NCBI GenBank assembly: GCA_002197545.1 | Contig: NFUO01000262.1 | Span: 100,095 to 164,094 of the forward strand | DNA from: Acidobacteria subdivision 2 bacterium RH1 MAG20 | Lineage (GTDB): Bacteria; Acidobacteriota; Terriglobia; Terriglobales; Acidobacteriaceae | Length of the DNA stretch: 64,000 nt | Direction of reading: 5' to 3' | Part shown: piece after piece, positions 33,643-42,965 of the stretch | Numbering within the stretch: the stretch's first letter is position 1 | How the letters are laid out: each line of letters starts with the position of its first letter | Made by a program: the position numbers and the translations under genes | The notes under the pieces: generated by a model | Database searches by the model: none | The model's input: only the letters and a program-made list of their open reading frames with translations | What the model was told of the DNA's origin: nothing

Positions 33643-34884
33643 CTAGTGAATGGTCTTCATACGACGGGACATGAAATCCATGAGGAGATAATTGCCAAGG
33701 GTTTCGGGCGTGGTGAAGTAGGCCTTGCCGCGGCACATGGCTGAGACCTTCTGGACGAATTGGACGAGGGTGAAGTCGCTGGCCAGCATGAAGGTGTTGA
33801 TCATGATGTTGCTGCGCTTGCAGCGGCTGACCTCTTGCAAGGTTTCTTCGATGACGAGGGGATCGAGGCCGAAGGCGTTTTTGTAGATGCGTCCGTCGGG
33901 AAGGGTGAGCGCGCTGGGTTTGCCATCAGTGATCATGACGATCTGCTTCATGTCCTTGGTCTGACGGGCGAGGATGCGCTGCGCGAGGCGCAGGCCCTCG
34001 CGGGTATTGGTGTAGTGCGGGCCGACTTTGACGCGGGAGAGCTGCGAGACGGGGATCTCTTCGGCGGTGTCGTGGAATAGGACGAGATTGAGGGTGTCGC
34101 CGGGGAACTGGGTGCGGATGAGATGTGCTAGAGCCATCGCCACGCGTTTTGCCGGCGTAAAGCGGTCTTCGCCGTAGAGGATCATGGAGTGCGAGCAGTC
34201 GAGCAGGACGACGGTGGCGCAGGAGCTGGTGTAGTCGGCTTGCTGGACGTGGAGGTCGCTGTACTCGATGTTGAGAGGCGCGTTTTCTTCGCCTTCGACG
34301 GCGGTGCGAATGCCCTCGCGGGCGAAGACGCTGGAGAGGGTGGCGGTGAGATCGAGGTTGAGCGTGTCGCCGAACTCGTAGAGTTTGCTGCTGCCGTTGG
34401 TTTCGACACCGGAGGCTTCGTGGCGGGTGTCGTGGCGGCCGAGGTTGGATTTGCCGAGAGGCCCAAGGAGTTTGCGTAGGGCCTTGTAGCCGAGGAAGTC
34501 CATGGACTTGTCGGTGACCTCGAAGCGGGCCTCTGCGTCGCCTTCGCCTTGCTGGCCCTGGCCTTGTTCGGGCATCTCGGCGTTGATGAAGTTCTGCTCC
34601 TGCATCTTCTGGATGATCTGGTCGACCAACTCTTCGACCTGATCGGCGTTGAGCTGATCGAATTTTTCCTGAGACTCTTCGTCAAAGAGCTCGCCTGATT
34701 CGAGCGCCTGTTTGATGGCATCACGCAGGTTATCGAGGGTCTGGTCGTTCATCTCCTGAAACTGGGAGTAGGGGTCGTTGAAGCCGGAGTCGAGCAGGAA
34801 GTCAGAGAGGGCCTGCATGAGGTCTTCCAGCCCGAAGCTGGAGGAGAGGTCGCCGGTGAACTTGGTATAGCGGATGCGCTTCAT
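33643..34884 (-). CDS. VWA-domain protein paired with MoxR-type ATPase
   Basis: The 413-residue product has a helical, acidic N-terminal half ([40 protein letters not shown]). A von Willebrand factor A domain with an intact MIDAS follows: DCSHS (DxSxS) in [20 protein letters not shown], and [12 protein letters not shown] proteins encoded next to MoxR ATPases act together in metal insertion or complex maturation, as in magnesium chelatase, CoxD-CoxE and RavA-ViaA. No signal peptide, so it is cytoplasmic. The ATPase gene ends 12 bases upstream, making a two-gene unit. Confidence 0.87.
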   Translation of the reverse strand: MKRIRYTKFTGDLSSSFGLEDLMQALSDFLLDSGFNDPYSQFQEMNDQTLDNLRDAIKQALESGELFDEESQEKFDQLNADQVEELVDQIIQKMQEQNFINAEMPEQGQGQQGEGDAEARFEVTDKSMDFLGYKALRKLLGPLGKSNLGRHDTRHEASGVETNGSSKLYEFGDTLNLDLTATLSSVFAREGIRTAVEGEENAPLNIEYSDLHVQQADYTSSCATVVLLDCSHSMILYGEDRFTPAKRVAMALAHLIRTQFPGDTLNLVLFHDTAEEIPVSQLSRVKVGPHYTNTREGLRLAQRILARQTKDMKQIVMITDGKPSALTLPDGRIYKNAFGLDPLVIEETLQEVSRCKRSNIMINTFMLASDFTLVQFVQKVSAMCRGKAYFTTPETLGNYLLMDFMSRRMKTIH

Positions 34885-34896
34885 AACGACGTGGCC

Positions 34897-36462
34897 TTAG
34901 TTGAAGCCTCTGCGGGTGCGGTTTTTTGCTGCGAAATCGAGTTCCTGTTCGCGTTCGCGCATCTTTTCGGCGTAGTTGATGGCCTGATCGGTGCGGGATT
35001 TCTTTTCGGCGGCGCTGAAGATACGCTCTTCAGCCCGGCTGATGCGCTTGTGGGCGTACATGCCTTCGAGCAGAAATTCGGCGGCGCTTACGGCTACTTC
35101 GGGCTTGGATTTTCCGTTGATTTCGAGCGGTGTGAGCTTTTCGAAGAGACCCTGAATCTGCTGTAGTTCAGAGAGTGATCCGGCGGCGGGTTGGGCGTCG
35201 TTGAGTTGGACGGTGCCACCAAGGTTGAACCATTGCTCGATCTGTTGCGTGTCAGTTCCGATGAAGTATTGGTCAAACACGCTGGCTACGCTGGCGCGGA
35301 TGATCTCGCGAATGACTGCGTCGGCTCCCCGCATCTCGCCTTCGTATTCAAGTTCGATCTTGCCGCTGATGCCGGGGAGTGCGGCGTAGATGTCGCCTAC
35401 GCGGGGAACAGCGAGCTTTTCGTCGTGGAGCAGGGCGCGACGTTCGGCGTTGGAGACGACTAGTTCCATGGTACTGATGGGTAGCCGCTGGCTGACGCCG
35501 CTGCGCTTGTCTACCTTTTTATCTTCGCGTGCGGCGAAGGCAATCTGCTCGACGATCTGCCGGATGTAGTGAGGGATTTCGATGTCGCTTGAGGGGCGGC
35601 CTTCTTTGTTTTTGCCCCGGGCGGTCCAGGCTTCCTGCGTGGTGATGGTGATGGCTTCGTCGATGGACTCGGGATAGTGGGTGCGAATCTCGCTGCCAAT
35701 GCGATCTTTGAGTGGAGTGACGATCTTGCCGCGGGCGGTGTAATCCTCGGGGTTGGCGCTGAAGACGATGGCCACGTCAAGAGGCAGGCGGACGGGATAG
35801 CCCTTAATCTGCACGTCGCCTTCCTGCATGATGTTGAACAGCGCGACCTGAATCTTTCCGGCGAGGTCGGGAACCTCGTTGATGGCGAAGATGCCGCGAT
35901 TGGCGCGGGGCAGCAGGCCGTAGTGCATGGTAAGTTCAGAGCCAAGGTCTTGATTGCTGCGGGCGGCCTTGATGGGATCGATGTCGCCTACGAGGTCGGC
36001 TACGGTGACGTCGGGAGTGGCCAGTTTTTCCACGAAACGGTCGTTCGGGGTCAGCCAGGCGATAGAGGTTTCGTCACCGAGTTTGGCGATGAGGTCGCGG
36101 GCGAATTTTGAGATGGGGGCGTAGGGATTGTCGCGGGTTTCTGCACCAGCGACGTAGGGGCACTCGGGATCGAGAAGGGTGGTGAGAGCGCGGAGAATAC
36201 GGGATTTGGCCTGTCCGCGGAGGCCGAGCAGGATGAAGTTGTGCTTACTGAGAACCGCGTTGACGATCTGGGGGACTACGGTGTCTTCGTAGCCGACGAT
36301 GCCGGGGAAGAGAGGGGCTGGATTCTCCTTGCTGCGGGCGTTGGCGCGAAGCTTGGCAATCAGGTTCTCGCGAAGTTCGTCCTTCACGCTGCGGGCGAGG
36401 CGTTCGGGGGTGAATTCCGATTTGCGGAGTTGGCCTAGTGTAGTGGGAAGTGCGGTCGCCAT
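34897..36462 (-). CDS. MoxR/magnesium-chelatase-type AAA+ ATPase
   Basis: The 521-residue product has a Walker A variant in FILLGLRGQAKSRILRAL and a Walker B-like GIFAINEVPDLAGKIQVALF. The helix-2/insert features NIMQEGDVQIKGYPVRLPLD and a sensor segment VFSANPEDYTARGKIVTPLK then DRIGSEIRTHY follow. These place it in the ChlI/MoxR clade of AAA+ enzymes that remodel protein complexes with a VWA partner, and that partner is the next gene. The C-terminal helical part (LLEGMYAHKRISRAEERIFS) is longer than minimal MoxR. Substrate is unknown. Confidence 0.88.
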   Translation of the reverse strand: MATALPTTLGQLRKSEFTPERLARSVKDELRENLIAKLRANARSKENPAPLFPGIVGYEDTVVPQIVNAVLSKHNFILLGLRGQAKSRILRALTTLLDPECPYVAGAETRDNPYAPISKFARDLIAKLGDETSIAWLTPNDRFVEKLATPDVTVADLVGDIDPIKAARSNQDLGSELTMHYGLLPRANRGIFAINEVPDLAGKIQVALFNIMQEGDVQIKGYPVRLPLDVAIVFSANPEDYTARGKIVTPLKDRIGSEIRTHYPESIDEAITITTQEAWTARGKNKEGRPSSDIEIPHYIRQIVEQIAFAAREDKKVDKRSGVSQRLPISTMELVVSNAERRALLHDEKLAVPRVGDIYAALPGISGKIELEYEGEMRGADAVIREIIRASVASVFDQYFIGTDTQQIEQWFNLGGTVQLNDAQPAAGSLSELQQIQGLFEKLTPLEINGKSKPEVAVSAAEFLLEGMYAHKRISRAEERIFSAAEKKSRTDQAINYAEKMREREQELDFAAKNRTRRGFN

Positions 36463-36537
36463 GTCTAAGTATAGATGTTTGGCAGCGACGGGAGGGTTCG
36501 CGCTCTTCTACCCACCTTGCTTACTCTGGGTTTGCGC

Positions 36538-36846
36538 TCAAGAGATTTCGTCGCGCATGGCTTCCATCTCAGCGAGGGCGTGCTGATTGTTGGTGCGGTT
36601 GGCGGCGGCGATGCCTTCGTGAAGGCGCGTGGCGGCTTCTTCGGTGCGGCCCAGTTTGATGAGGGTCTGAGCGGACATTTGATAGGCGGGGACGTAGTCG
36701 GGATTGTGGATGATAAGGGTGTTGAATTCGGCTAAGGCTGCGTCGATATTGCTTTCGGCTGCGTAGGCCATGGCGAGACCATAGCGCGTGAAGGCGTCGG
36801 TGGGGTTCTGCTCGAGGATCTGGGTGAAGAGGGCAATCTTGTCCAT
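36538..36846 (-). CDS. Small TPR protein
   Basis: From ATG 36846 the product has 102 residues and about two and a half tetratricopeptide repeats: FTRYGLAMAYAAESNIDAAL, AEFNTLIIHNPDYVPAYQMS, and QTLIKLGRTEEAATRLHEGI. Such proteins are scaffolds for protein-protein contacts. It lies on the same strand as the MoxR-VWA pair, 75 bases upstream, so it may belong with them. The earlier start at 36882 adds twelve unlikely residues. Confidence 0.78.
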   Translation of the reverse strand: MDKIALFTQILEQNPTDAFTRYGLAMAYAAESNIDAALAEFNTLIIHNPDYVPAYQMSAQTLIKLGRTEEAATRLHEGIAAANRTNNQHALAEMEAMRDEIS

Positions 36847-36965
36847 AGAGCGATGGTGCGATGTCTGGGGTGTAATTAGCAAGTGGCTGCGAATTTGCGG
36901 AGAGTGACACCTGGTAAAACCGAGATCAGAGCAGGGGAAGCCTGCGGCGTTTAGACTTGTAGATC

Positions 36966-37487
36966 ATGAGCGATACGGTTTTAGAGCGGACGGTCGAGGA
37001 GTCACAGTCGGAACGGAGCGAGATTATCTTTCCGGCGGATGCGAATGCGTTGGGGAATCTGTTTGGCGGACGGCTGATGCAGTTTATCGACCTGGTAGGT
37101 GCGATGGCGGCGAGCCGCCATGCAAGGGCGATCACGGTAACGGCTTCGATGGACCATCTGGATTTTGTGGCTCCGGTACGGGTGGGCGATCTGCTGATTC
37201 TTAAGGCGAGCGTGAACCGGGCCTTCAAAACGAGTGTCGAAGTTGGGGTGAGGGCCATGGTGGAGGATATTCGGGAGCAGAGGCTACGCCACGTCTCTTC
37301 GGCCTATCTGACTTATGTGGCGGTTGATAAGGATGGGAAGGGAATCGTGGTTCCCAAGTTAGTGCCTGTGACGGAACACCAGAAGCGACGGTACGAGGAT
37401 GCAGGCAGGCGGCGGGAGATGCGCGGCGAAGAAACGATACGCAAGAAGGAGATGCGAATGGCTCTGGGTGAGGGATGGCATCTTTGA
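36966..37487 (+). CDS. Acyl-CoA thioesterase, hotdog fold
   Basis: The 173-residue product matches cytosolic acyl-CoA hydrolases of the YciA/BACH group. Motifs are FPADANALGNLFGGRLMQFI then DLVGAMAASRHAR (hot-dog helix with the catalytic Asp), VTASMDHLDFVAPVRVGDLL, and a final strand FKTSVEVGVRAMVED. These enzymes release free fatty acid and CoA from acyl-CoA. The C-terminus is long and basic (EDAGRRREMRGEETIRKKEM). It stands alone on + between the TPR gene and mrp. Confidence 0.9.
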   Translation: MSDTVLERTVEESQSERSEIIFPADANALGNLFGGRLMQFIDLVGAMAASRHARAITVTASMDHLDFVAPVRVGDLLILKASVNRAFKTSVEVGVRAMVEDIREQRLRHVSSAYLTYVAVDKDGKGIVVPKLVPVTEHQKRRYEDAGRRREMRGEETIRKKEMRMALGEGWHL

Positions 37488-37604
37488 GCAATACTTGAAG
37501 TAAATTCTTCCAAATATATGAATAAAGATAAGTTGCCTTCTTGTAAGCTAGCGCGCAGGTTCAAAGCGACAAGATTTTTGGTTGGTTAGGAATAGGAGAT
37601 CGAT

Positions 37605-38435
37605 ATGGGACACACAGGAGGAGTACCGCAGGGGCCGCAGCCTTTGCCGGGAGTGGAGTATGTGGTTGCCGTTGGCAGCGGCAAGGGCGGCGTCGGCAAG
37701 ACGACGGTTGCGGTGAATTTGGCGGTTTCGCTGGGCAAGCTGGGGTATAAGGTTGGGTTGCTGGATGCCGACATCTATGGGCCGAATGTGCCGATGATGC
37801 TGGGCGTGACCCGGCAGCCGAATATTGTCGGCGAGAACCGGATGGAGCCGATCCTGTCGCATGGGGTGAAGTTTATTTCGGTGGGGCTGATCTCGCCGGG
37901 CGATAAGCCGATGGTGATGCGCGGGCCTATGCTGCATCAGATCATCCGGCAGTTTTTGCAGCAGGTGGAGTGGGGCGAGCTGGACTTTCTGATTGTTGAC
38001 CTTCCTCCAGGGACGGGCGATGTGGTGATTTCGCTGGTGCAAACGGTTCCGCTGACCGGGGCCATCGTGGTTTCGACTGGGTCAGGCGTCGCGTTGCAGG
38101 ATGCGCGGAAGGCGCTGGAGATGTTTCATCAGGTGAAGGTCGAAGTGATGGGCATGGTGGAGAACATGTCGCAGATGACGCTGCCCGATGGAGAGGTGAT
38201 TGATGTCTTTGGCGCCGGCGGAACGGAGCGGACCGCGGCGCAGTTTGGGCTGGAGTTCCTTGGAGCAGTGGAGCTTGACCCGGCGATTCGTGAGGGCGGC
38301 GACAAGGGGTTGCCAGTGACGCTGGCTGGGCCGGAGTCGGCGAAAGGGAAGGCGTTTTATGAGGTCGCAAAGAGGGTTGCGGCCAAAGCGGAAGAGATTG
38401 CTAACAATAGCGAGGATGTGCTCGAGATCAGCTAG
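37605..38435 (+). CDS. mrp: Mrp/NBP35-type P-loop ATPase lacking the usual CPxC motif
   Basis: The 276-residue product is a deviant-Walker P-loop protein of the Mrp/ApbC family (GKGGVGKTT at residues 26-34, LLDADIYGPNVPMMLG, LIVDLPPGTGDV). Family members bind and transfer Fe-S clusters. The N-terminal DUF59 domain is absent. At residues 186-196 the sequence is ENMSQMTLPDG, where most homologues have ENMS then CPxCG, so the cluster-bridging cysteines are missing. AGGAGA precedes the ATG. It is the first gene of a run with hrcA, grpE and dnaJ. Confidence 0.9.
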   Translation: MGHTGGVPQGPQPLPGVEYVVAVGSGKGGVGKTTVAVNLAVSLGKLGYKVGLLDADIYGPNVPMMLGVTRQPNIVGENRMEPILSHGVKFISVGLISPGDKPMVMRGPMLHQIIRQFLQQVEWGELDFLIVDLPPGTGDVVISLVQTVPLTGAIVVSTGSGVALQDARKALEMFHQVKVEVMGMVENMSQMTLPDGEVIDVFGAGGTERTAAQFGLEFLGAVELDPAIREGGDKGLPVTLAGPESAKGKAFYEVAKRVAAKAEEIANNSEDVLEIS

Positions 38436-38503
38436 GGGTGGTTCGAAGCCGAATTCGAGTATTGACGGCTGGCGTAAAGTTAAACATACGGGAGGTAGCC
38501 GGG

Positions 38504-39595
38504 ATGGCAGATGCGGAGTGGGTTACGGCGCGGCAGAGAGCCATTCTGACGGCCATTGTCGAGAGTTATATAGAGACAGGTGAGCCGGTAGGTTCGGGGA
38601 CGATTGCGCGATTGCAGCACGGCGATGTCTCTGGAATGAGTTCCGCTACGATTCGCAATGAGATGGCGGAACTGGCCGATGCAGGATTGCTGGAGCAGCC
38701 GCATACCTCGGCGGGCCGCGTTCCGACAGCGCGGGCCTTCAGGATGTATGTGGAGCAGTTGAGCGGCGGGGCAAATCCGCGGATCAATGCGGCTCGACTG
38801 CCGGCGCGGTCTCGCAGGCAGATTGATTCGAGTTTCGCTGGGCTGGCCGGAATGCAGGCCGTGCTGGAACGGACTTCGCATGTATTGGCTACGCTGTCAA
38901 GTGGCGTTGGCGTGGCCATTGCCGCCGCGGCAGAGGGAGACATGCTGGAGCATGTGCATTTTTCGCGGCTGGCTCCGGCCCGCGTTCTGGCGGTAGTGGT
39001 GACGCGAAGCGGAATGGTGCGGGACCGAGTGCTGGCGCTGGATCGGGATTTGACGCTGCGCGAATTAGAAACGGCGGCGAATTTTTTGAATGAGAACTTT
39101 CGCGGCTGGAGCGTGGAACGGGTCCGCGCCGAGATTGCTCGAATGCTGGAGCAGGAACGAAGCGAGTACCAGAGGTTGCTGAATGCAGTGCAGCAGCTTT
39201 GGGGAAAAACTGTTCCTGAGAGCGACGTGCCGGTGCAGACGGTCTATGTAGATGGGGTTGCCAATTTGCTGGGCAGCCAGGGAATGGGAAGCTATGAGGA
39301 CCGCGAGCGGTTGCGGGAGGTGCTGACGGCCCTGGAGGCGAAGCAGCGGCTGATCGAACTGCTGAATGCTTATATTGATACGCGGCAGGAGAGCGTGCGG
39401 GTGGTATTCGATCTGGAGGAGCAGGCCCCCGAGATGGCCGGACTTGTTCTGATTGCCGCCCCGGCGCGAATGGGGAGAGAGAGCCGGGGGACCGTCGGCG
39501 TGATTGGGTCGAAACGGATGCATTACGAGAACACAATGAATGCGGTGGGCTATATTGCGCAGGTATTTGACCGGATGCTGCATCCAATGGAGTGA
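38504..39595 (+). CDS. hrcA: Heat-shock transcription repressor HrcA
   Basis: HrcA represses class I heat-shock genes by binding the CIRCE inverted repeat. The 363-residue product has a winged-helix N-terminus (TARQRAILTAIVESYIETGE, PVGSGTIARLQHGDVSGMSS then ATIRNEMAELADAGLLEQPH). TSAGRVPTARAFRMYVEQL follows, then the GAF-like domain, ending GTVGVIGSKRMHYENTMNAV. ATG 38504 with GGAGG eight bases ahead decides the start; the frame is open 66 bases further upstream. I see no CIRCE site near this operon. grpE and dnaJ follow. Confidence 0.95.
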   Translation: MADAEWVTARQRAILTAIVESYIETGEPVGSGTIARLQHGDVSGMSSATIRNEMAELADAGLLEQPHTSAGRVPTARAFRMYVEQLSGGANPRINAARLPARSRRQIDSSFAGLAGMQAVLERTSHVLATLSSGVGVAIAAAAEGDMLEHVHFSRLAPARVLAVVVTRSGMVRDRVLALDRDLTLRELETAANFLNENFRGWSVERVRAEIARMLEQERSEYQRLLNAVQQLWGKTVPESDVPVQTVYVDGVANLLGSQGMGSYEDRERLREVLTALEAKQRLIELLNAYIDTRQESVRVVFDLEEQAPEMAGLVLIAAPARMGRESRGTVGVIGSKRMHYENTMNAVGYIAQVFDRMLHPME

Positions 39596-39739
39596 TGGCT
39601 GGTGACGGGAGGGCTCCACCTCACCCATGTCCGAAAGTCCGTACATGGGGGTTCGATGGGGGAATGGATGACGGTGGAACGGCAATGGGATCGACTCGCG
39701 CGATGGGCCCGAATGGGCAACAATAGAAGAGGTAGCGAT

Positions 39740-40309
39740 ATGAGGAGACACGAACACATGCAGGACGAAATGACGGTAGAGGCTGTGCAGGAAGGCGACG
39801 CCGTATCTGGTACAGCGGCTGAGCCGGTAAGCGAGACGAGCGCGGCACAGGCGGAGTTGGAACAGGTAAAGGGCGAGCGCGATCAGTTGTTGGACCGCTT
39901 GGCACGTTTACAGGCTGAGTTTGAGAATGCCCGGAAACGTGAAGCCAGGGAACGCGCCGATGCGCGGGATTACGTGGTTTCGAATACCGTGGAGCCGTTT
40001 CTGGGCGTGATGGACAACTTTCAACTGGCGCTGAAGGCCGATGGTACGATTGAACAGTTGCGAAGCGGTGTGGAGTTGATTCTAAAGCAGATGGAGGATG
40101 CCCTGCGCGGAATGAACGTGGTTTCGGTTGAGACCGTCGGGACGCAGTTTGATCCGCGAATCCATGAGGCTTTGGGCAGCACCGAAACTAAAGAGTTCCC
40201 CGATCATCAGGTGCTGGAAGAGATTCGACGCGGGTATAAGATCCGCGAGAAGTTGCTGCGGCCCGCGCTGGTGAGGATTGCCACAAATGCGGAGCAAGTG
40301 GCGGATTAG
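39740..40309 (+). CDS. grpE: Nucleotide exchange factor GrpE
   Basis: The 189-residue product is the DnaK co-chaperone that releases ADP. An acidic, disordered N-terminus (EAVQEGDAVSGTAAEPVSET) is followed by a long coiled coil (ERDQLLDRLARLQAEFENAR then KREAR). The four-helix bundle and the beta domain with VETVGTQFDPRIHEALGSTE and IRRGYKIREKLLRPALV complete it. ATG 39740, with AGAGGT six bases ahead, gives the normal length; the frame runs up to 39602 without conserved content. dnaK is not adjacent. Confidence 0.95.
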   Translation: MRRHEHMQDEMTVEAVQEGDAVSGTAAEPVSETSAAQAELEQVKGERDQLLDRLARLQAEFENARKREARERADARDYVVSNTVEPFLGVMDNFQLALKADGTIEQLRSGVELILKQMEDALRGMNVVSVETVGTQFDPRIHEALGSTETKEFPDHQVLEEIRRGYKIREKLLRPALVRIATNAEQVAD

Positions 40310-40377
40310 GGAATGCCTGAAGTGAAGCGCGAGTCTATCCTGATAGATATGCAAGGTAATAGAAGAGAGACTGTGGA

Positions 40378-41520
40378 ATGAGTGCGACGGCTAACGTGAC
40401 GAAGATCGATTTCTATGAAGTGTTGAGTATTTCGCGGGATGCGAGCGACCAGGAGCTGAAGACGGCTTACCGCAAGCTGGCGATGCAGTATCATCCGGAC
40501 CGCAATCCGGACGACCCGACGGCCGAGGAGAAGTTCAAAGAGTGCAGCGAGGCTTACCAGGTACTGAGCGACCCGGAGAAGCGCGCGGCCTATGACCGTT
40601 ATGGCCACGCGGCGTTCAACGGCGGCGGCCCTGGTGCCGGCAACCCGTTTGCCGGTGGCGCGCAGGACCTTGGCGACATCTTCGGCGATTTGTTTGGCGA
40701 GATGTTCAACATGGGTGGCGGCGGTGGTCGCAAGGCCTCGCGGGTACAGCGCGGACGCGATCTGCGCTATGACTTGACACTGGAGTTTGAGGAGGCGGTC
40801 TTCGGAAAGGAGAAGGAGATCACCATCCGAAGGATGGAGACCTGTGTGGATTGCAAAGGGTCGGGCGCAGCCAGAGGCAAGGCTCCGGTGACTTGCACGC
40901 AGTGCGGCGGCCGCGGACAGCAGCGGTTTCAGCAGGGATTCTTTTCCGTGGCGAGAACCTGTTCGGTCTGCAGTGGCACGGGGACATTGATTGTCGATCC
41001 ATGCCAGACCTGCCGAGGCGAGACACGCGTGCAAAAGGAGCACAGCATTCTGGTGAAGGTTCCGGCGGGGGTGGAGCAGGACACACGGATTCGTTACCAG
41101 GGCGAAGGCGAAGCAGGGAAGTTCGCCGGGCCGGCGGGCGATCTCTACGTCGTGCTGAATGTGAAGGCGCACAAGTTCTTTGAGCGGGATGGCGATGATT
41201 TGCACTGCATGATGCCGATCTCGTTTCCGCAGGCAGCTTTGGGAACGGAGTTGGAGATTCAGACGCTTGAAGGACCAGCTACGATCAAAATTCCTGAAGG
41301 AACGCAGAGCGGCAAGGAGTTCAAGCTGCGCGGGAAGGGCGTGCCTCACCTGAATTCACATGGCAAGGGCGATCTGATCGTCGAGATTCGGGTGCAGACG
41401 CCGGGCAAGCTGAACAAGCAGCAGAAGGATTTGCTACGGCAGTTGAGCGAGACGATGGTGATAGAAAATACGCCTACTTCGCGAACCCTGTTCAGCAAGG
41501 TGAAGGAGATTTTCAGCTAG
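40378..41520 (+). CDS. dnaJ: Chaperone DnaJ
   Basis: The 380-residue type I J-protein stimulates DnaK ATPase activity. The J domain has the HPD motif (residues 39-41, YHPDRNPDDP). A Gly-rich stretch follows (GGGPGAGNPFAGG). The zinc domain has four CxxCxGx repeats: CVDCKGSG, CTQCGGRG, CSVCSGTG, CQTCRGET. The two C-terminal substrate domains and the dimerisation segment end the protein. The last zinc repeat lacks the usual final Gly. It ends with a clear terminator at 41535-41564. Confidence 0.97.
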   Translation: MSATANVTKIDFYEVLSISRDASDQELKTAYRKLAMQYHPDRNPDDPTAEEKFKECSEAYQVLSDPEKRAAYDRYGHAAFNGGGPGAGNPFAGGAQDLGDIFGDLFGEMFNMGGGGGRKASRVQRGRDLRYDLTLEFEEAVFGKEKEITIRRMETCVDCKGSGAARGKAPVTCTQCGGRGQQRFQQGFFSVARTCSVCSGTGTLIVDPCQTCRGETRVQKEHSILVKVPAGVEQDTRIRYQGEGEAGKFAGPAGDLYVVLNVKAHKFFERDGDDLHCMMPISFPQAALGTELEIQTLEGPATIKIPEGTQSGKEFKLRGKGVPHLNSHGKGDLIVEIRVQTPGKLNKQQKDLLRQLSETMVIENTPTSRTLFSKVKEIFS

Positions 41521-41534
41521 ATTTTTGCTATGTC

Positions 41535-41566
41535 AAAATGCCCGGGTTTTGACTCGGGCATTTTTT
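41535..41566 (+). terminator. Rho-independent terminator after dnaJ
   Basis: AAAATGCCCG (41535-41544) pairs with CGGGCATTTT (41555-41564) over a 10-nt loop, followed by further Ts. It ends the mrp-hrcA-grpE-dnaJ run and may also serve the convergent lyase gene. Confidence 0.88.
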
Positions 41567-41596
41567 GCGTTCATTTCTTCGAGAGATGATTCAACT

Positions 41597-42799
41597 TCAG
41601 GGCTTTGCCATCCACAGCAGAGGCTGCCGGATGGGGAAGTTTCGGATGACCTCTGGAACTGTGGGATCGGGGTTCAGTGTCTTCCACAATGCCATGTAGT
41701 CCTGCTTTGCATAGGCCACACCGGAGAAGAGCAGCGCCGGATTCCTGACAGGAAAGTCGTCGAAGTGTTCCACGTCATGCGCAAACGGCCATGTGCTCTT
41801 GTCCTTGATGTAGGGATACATGAATGCCATTAATTTGCGTAGTCCGCGGCCATCCGGCGTAGCGAAGTTCCACAGATCATCGCTTTTTATCGAAAGGCTC
41901 TGAGCGATGCCGCACAACACGTCCATATCGAACAGAGAATAGCTGTATGGTTTCGTTCGTGCAAGTTCCAGAGGCAAGCGCCCATCGGGCGCAATCTGAT
42001 GCGGCACCAGAACAGTCTTGAAACGCTCGCGGCACCACGCCATTACGTCGGCGTTTTGCGTGAACCGGGCGAATTCTCCAGCCTGCAAAACCCAGCAGGT
42101 CCCATGGTTGTTCTTTGCGTCACGCTCCTCCTGTCCGTTCTTTGAAGTGCGCATCCACTCCAGATAATCCGCAAACCACTTTTGAATGTTCTTACCGCCT
42201 TCAAGAGCATTGGACGCCATCAAAAGTGTTGCCGCCCGCGCCGGTTCGACCAGATGTAGCGTGTCGATGATTCCGGTTCCGCGCCCTTTTGTCACCCCAA
42301 AGATCGCTTGCGCATATTGCAGATTTGCGTTCATTCTCGTAGCCGGATCGACGAACCACGCACGCAGATGCTGCCCCGCGTGGTCTGCATACTTCCGTTC
42401 TTTGGTCAGCACCCATGCTGCGGTGAGAGCAGGGACGATCAAGCTAAGGCGGATCATCGCTTCCCGATGCTCATTGAAGTTTTCCGGGTTCGACATTCCA
42501 TCTCGCCGAATATAAGGGCCGCCGGGGTTCTTCGGATCATGCCACCAATAGTCTCCTTCAGAGAAGTAGTCGTGCAGGCCTCCCGAACTGCGCCTGGAAC
42601 GAGCTGCAGTGACTGTAACCGGCTTTTCCGGTAAATATCGATTAGCCGCCGCGAGAATCCGCTCCCTGTCCACCTGCATAACCATCTCATAAGGAGTCGG
42701 CTTACCATGAGGGCCTGCCGCCCAGACAAACCTGCTGGAGAGATAACCCACCGTTCCACCCGTAATCGCCAAAAACTCCCGTCGCGTTCTCATTCCCAT
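41597..42799 (-). CDS. Tat-exported alginate lyase family protein (PL5-like)
   Basis: The 400-residue product starts with a twin-arginine signal (RTRREFLAITGGTVGYLSSR). The mature part is an alpha-toroid with family motifs GDYWWHDPKNPGGPYIRRDG, MNANLQYAQAIFGVTKGRGT, NNHGTCWVLQ (the NNHG motif holds the catalytic Asn/His region) and YSYSLFDMDVL. PL5 enzymes cleave mannuronate links in alginate; some relatives in soil bacteria act on other uronic-acid polymers. ATG 42799 has AAGGTGA eight bases ahead. It diverges from the beta-oxidation operon, with the FadR-like site in the shared gap. Confidence 0.82.
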   Translation of the reverse strand: MGMRTRREFLAITGGTVGYLSSRFVWAAGPHGKPTPYEMVMQVDRERILAAANRYLPEKPVTVTAARSRRSSGGLHDYFSEGDYWWHDPKNPGGPYIRRDGMSNPENFNEHREAMIRLSLIVPALTAAWVLTKERKYADHAGQHLRAWFVDPATRMNANLQYAQAIFGVTKGRGTGIIDTLHLVEPARAATLLMASNALEGGKNIQKWFADYLEWMRTSKNGQEERDAKNNHGTCWVLQAGEFARFTQNADVMAWCRERFKTVLVPHQIAPDGRLPLELARTKPYSYSLFDMDVLCGIAQSLSIKSDDLWNFATPDGRGLRKLMAFMYPYIKDKSTWPFAHDVEHFDDFPVRNPALLFSGVAYAKQDYMALWKTLNPDPTVPEVIRNFPIRQPLLWMAKP

Positions 42800-42935
42800 C
42801 AGGTAGCTCACCTTTCACGATCTAATTAAATTCGCAGATCAAACGATATTTTATTCAGCTAAATCATACTCACTCTTGCCTTACTCGACGATTGTGTCCA
42901 TAAATAAAGCGCTCACATGCAAAAGCGAGCCTTAC

Positions 42936-42965
42936 TTGACGGAATGAATACTCATTCAGTAGTCT
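42936..42965 (+). promoter_or_regulatory. Probable fad operon promoter with embedded FadR-type operator
   Basis: The palindrome GGAATGAATACTCATTCA at 42941-42958 matches the Bacillus-type TetR-family FadR box TGAATGAMTANTCATTCA at 17 of 18 positions. It lies between a TTGACG hexamer (42936-42941, like a -35) and a weak TAGTCT (42960-42965, possible -10; spacer 18). It is 47 bases upstream of the first fad gene start. In Bacillus the repressor leaves this site when long-chain acyl-CoA is present. The regulator gene is not in the window. The operator match is seen; its function here is inferred. Confidence 0.75.
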
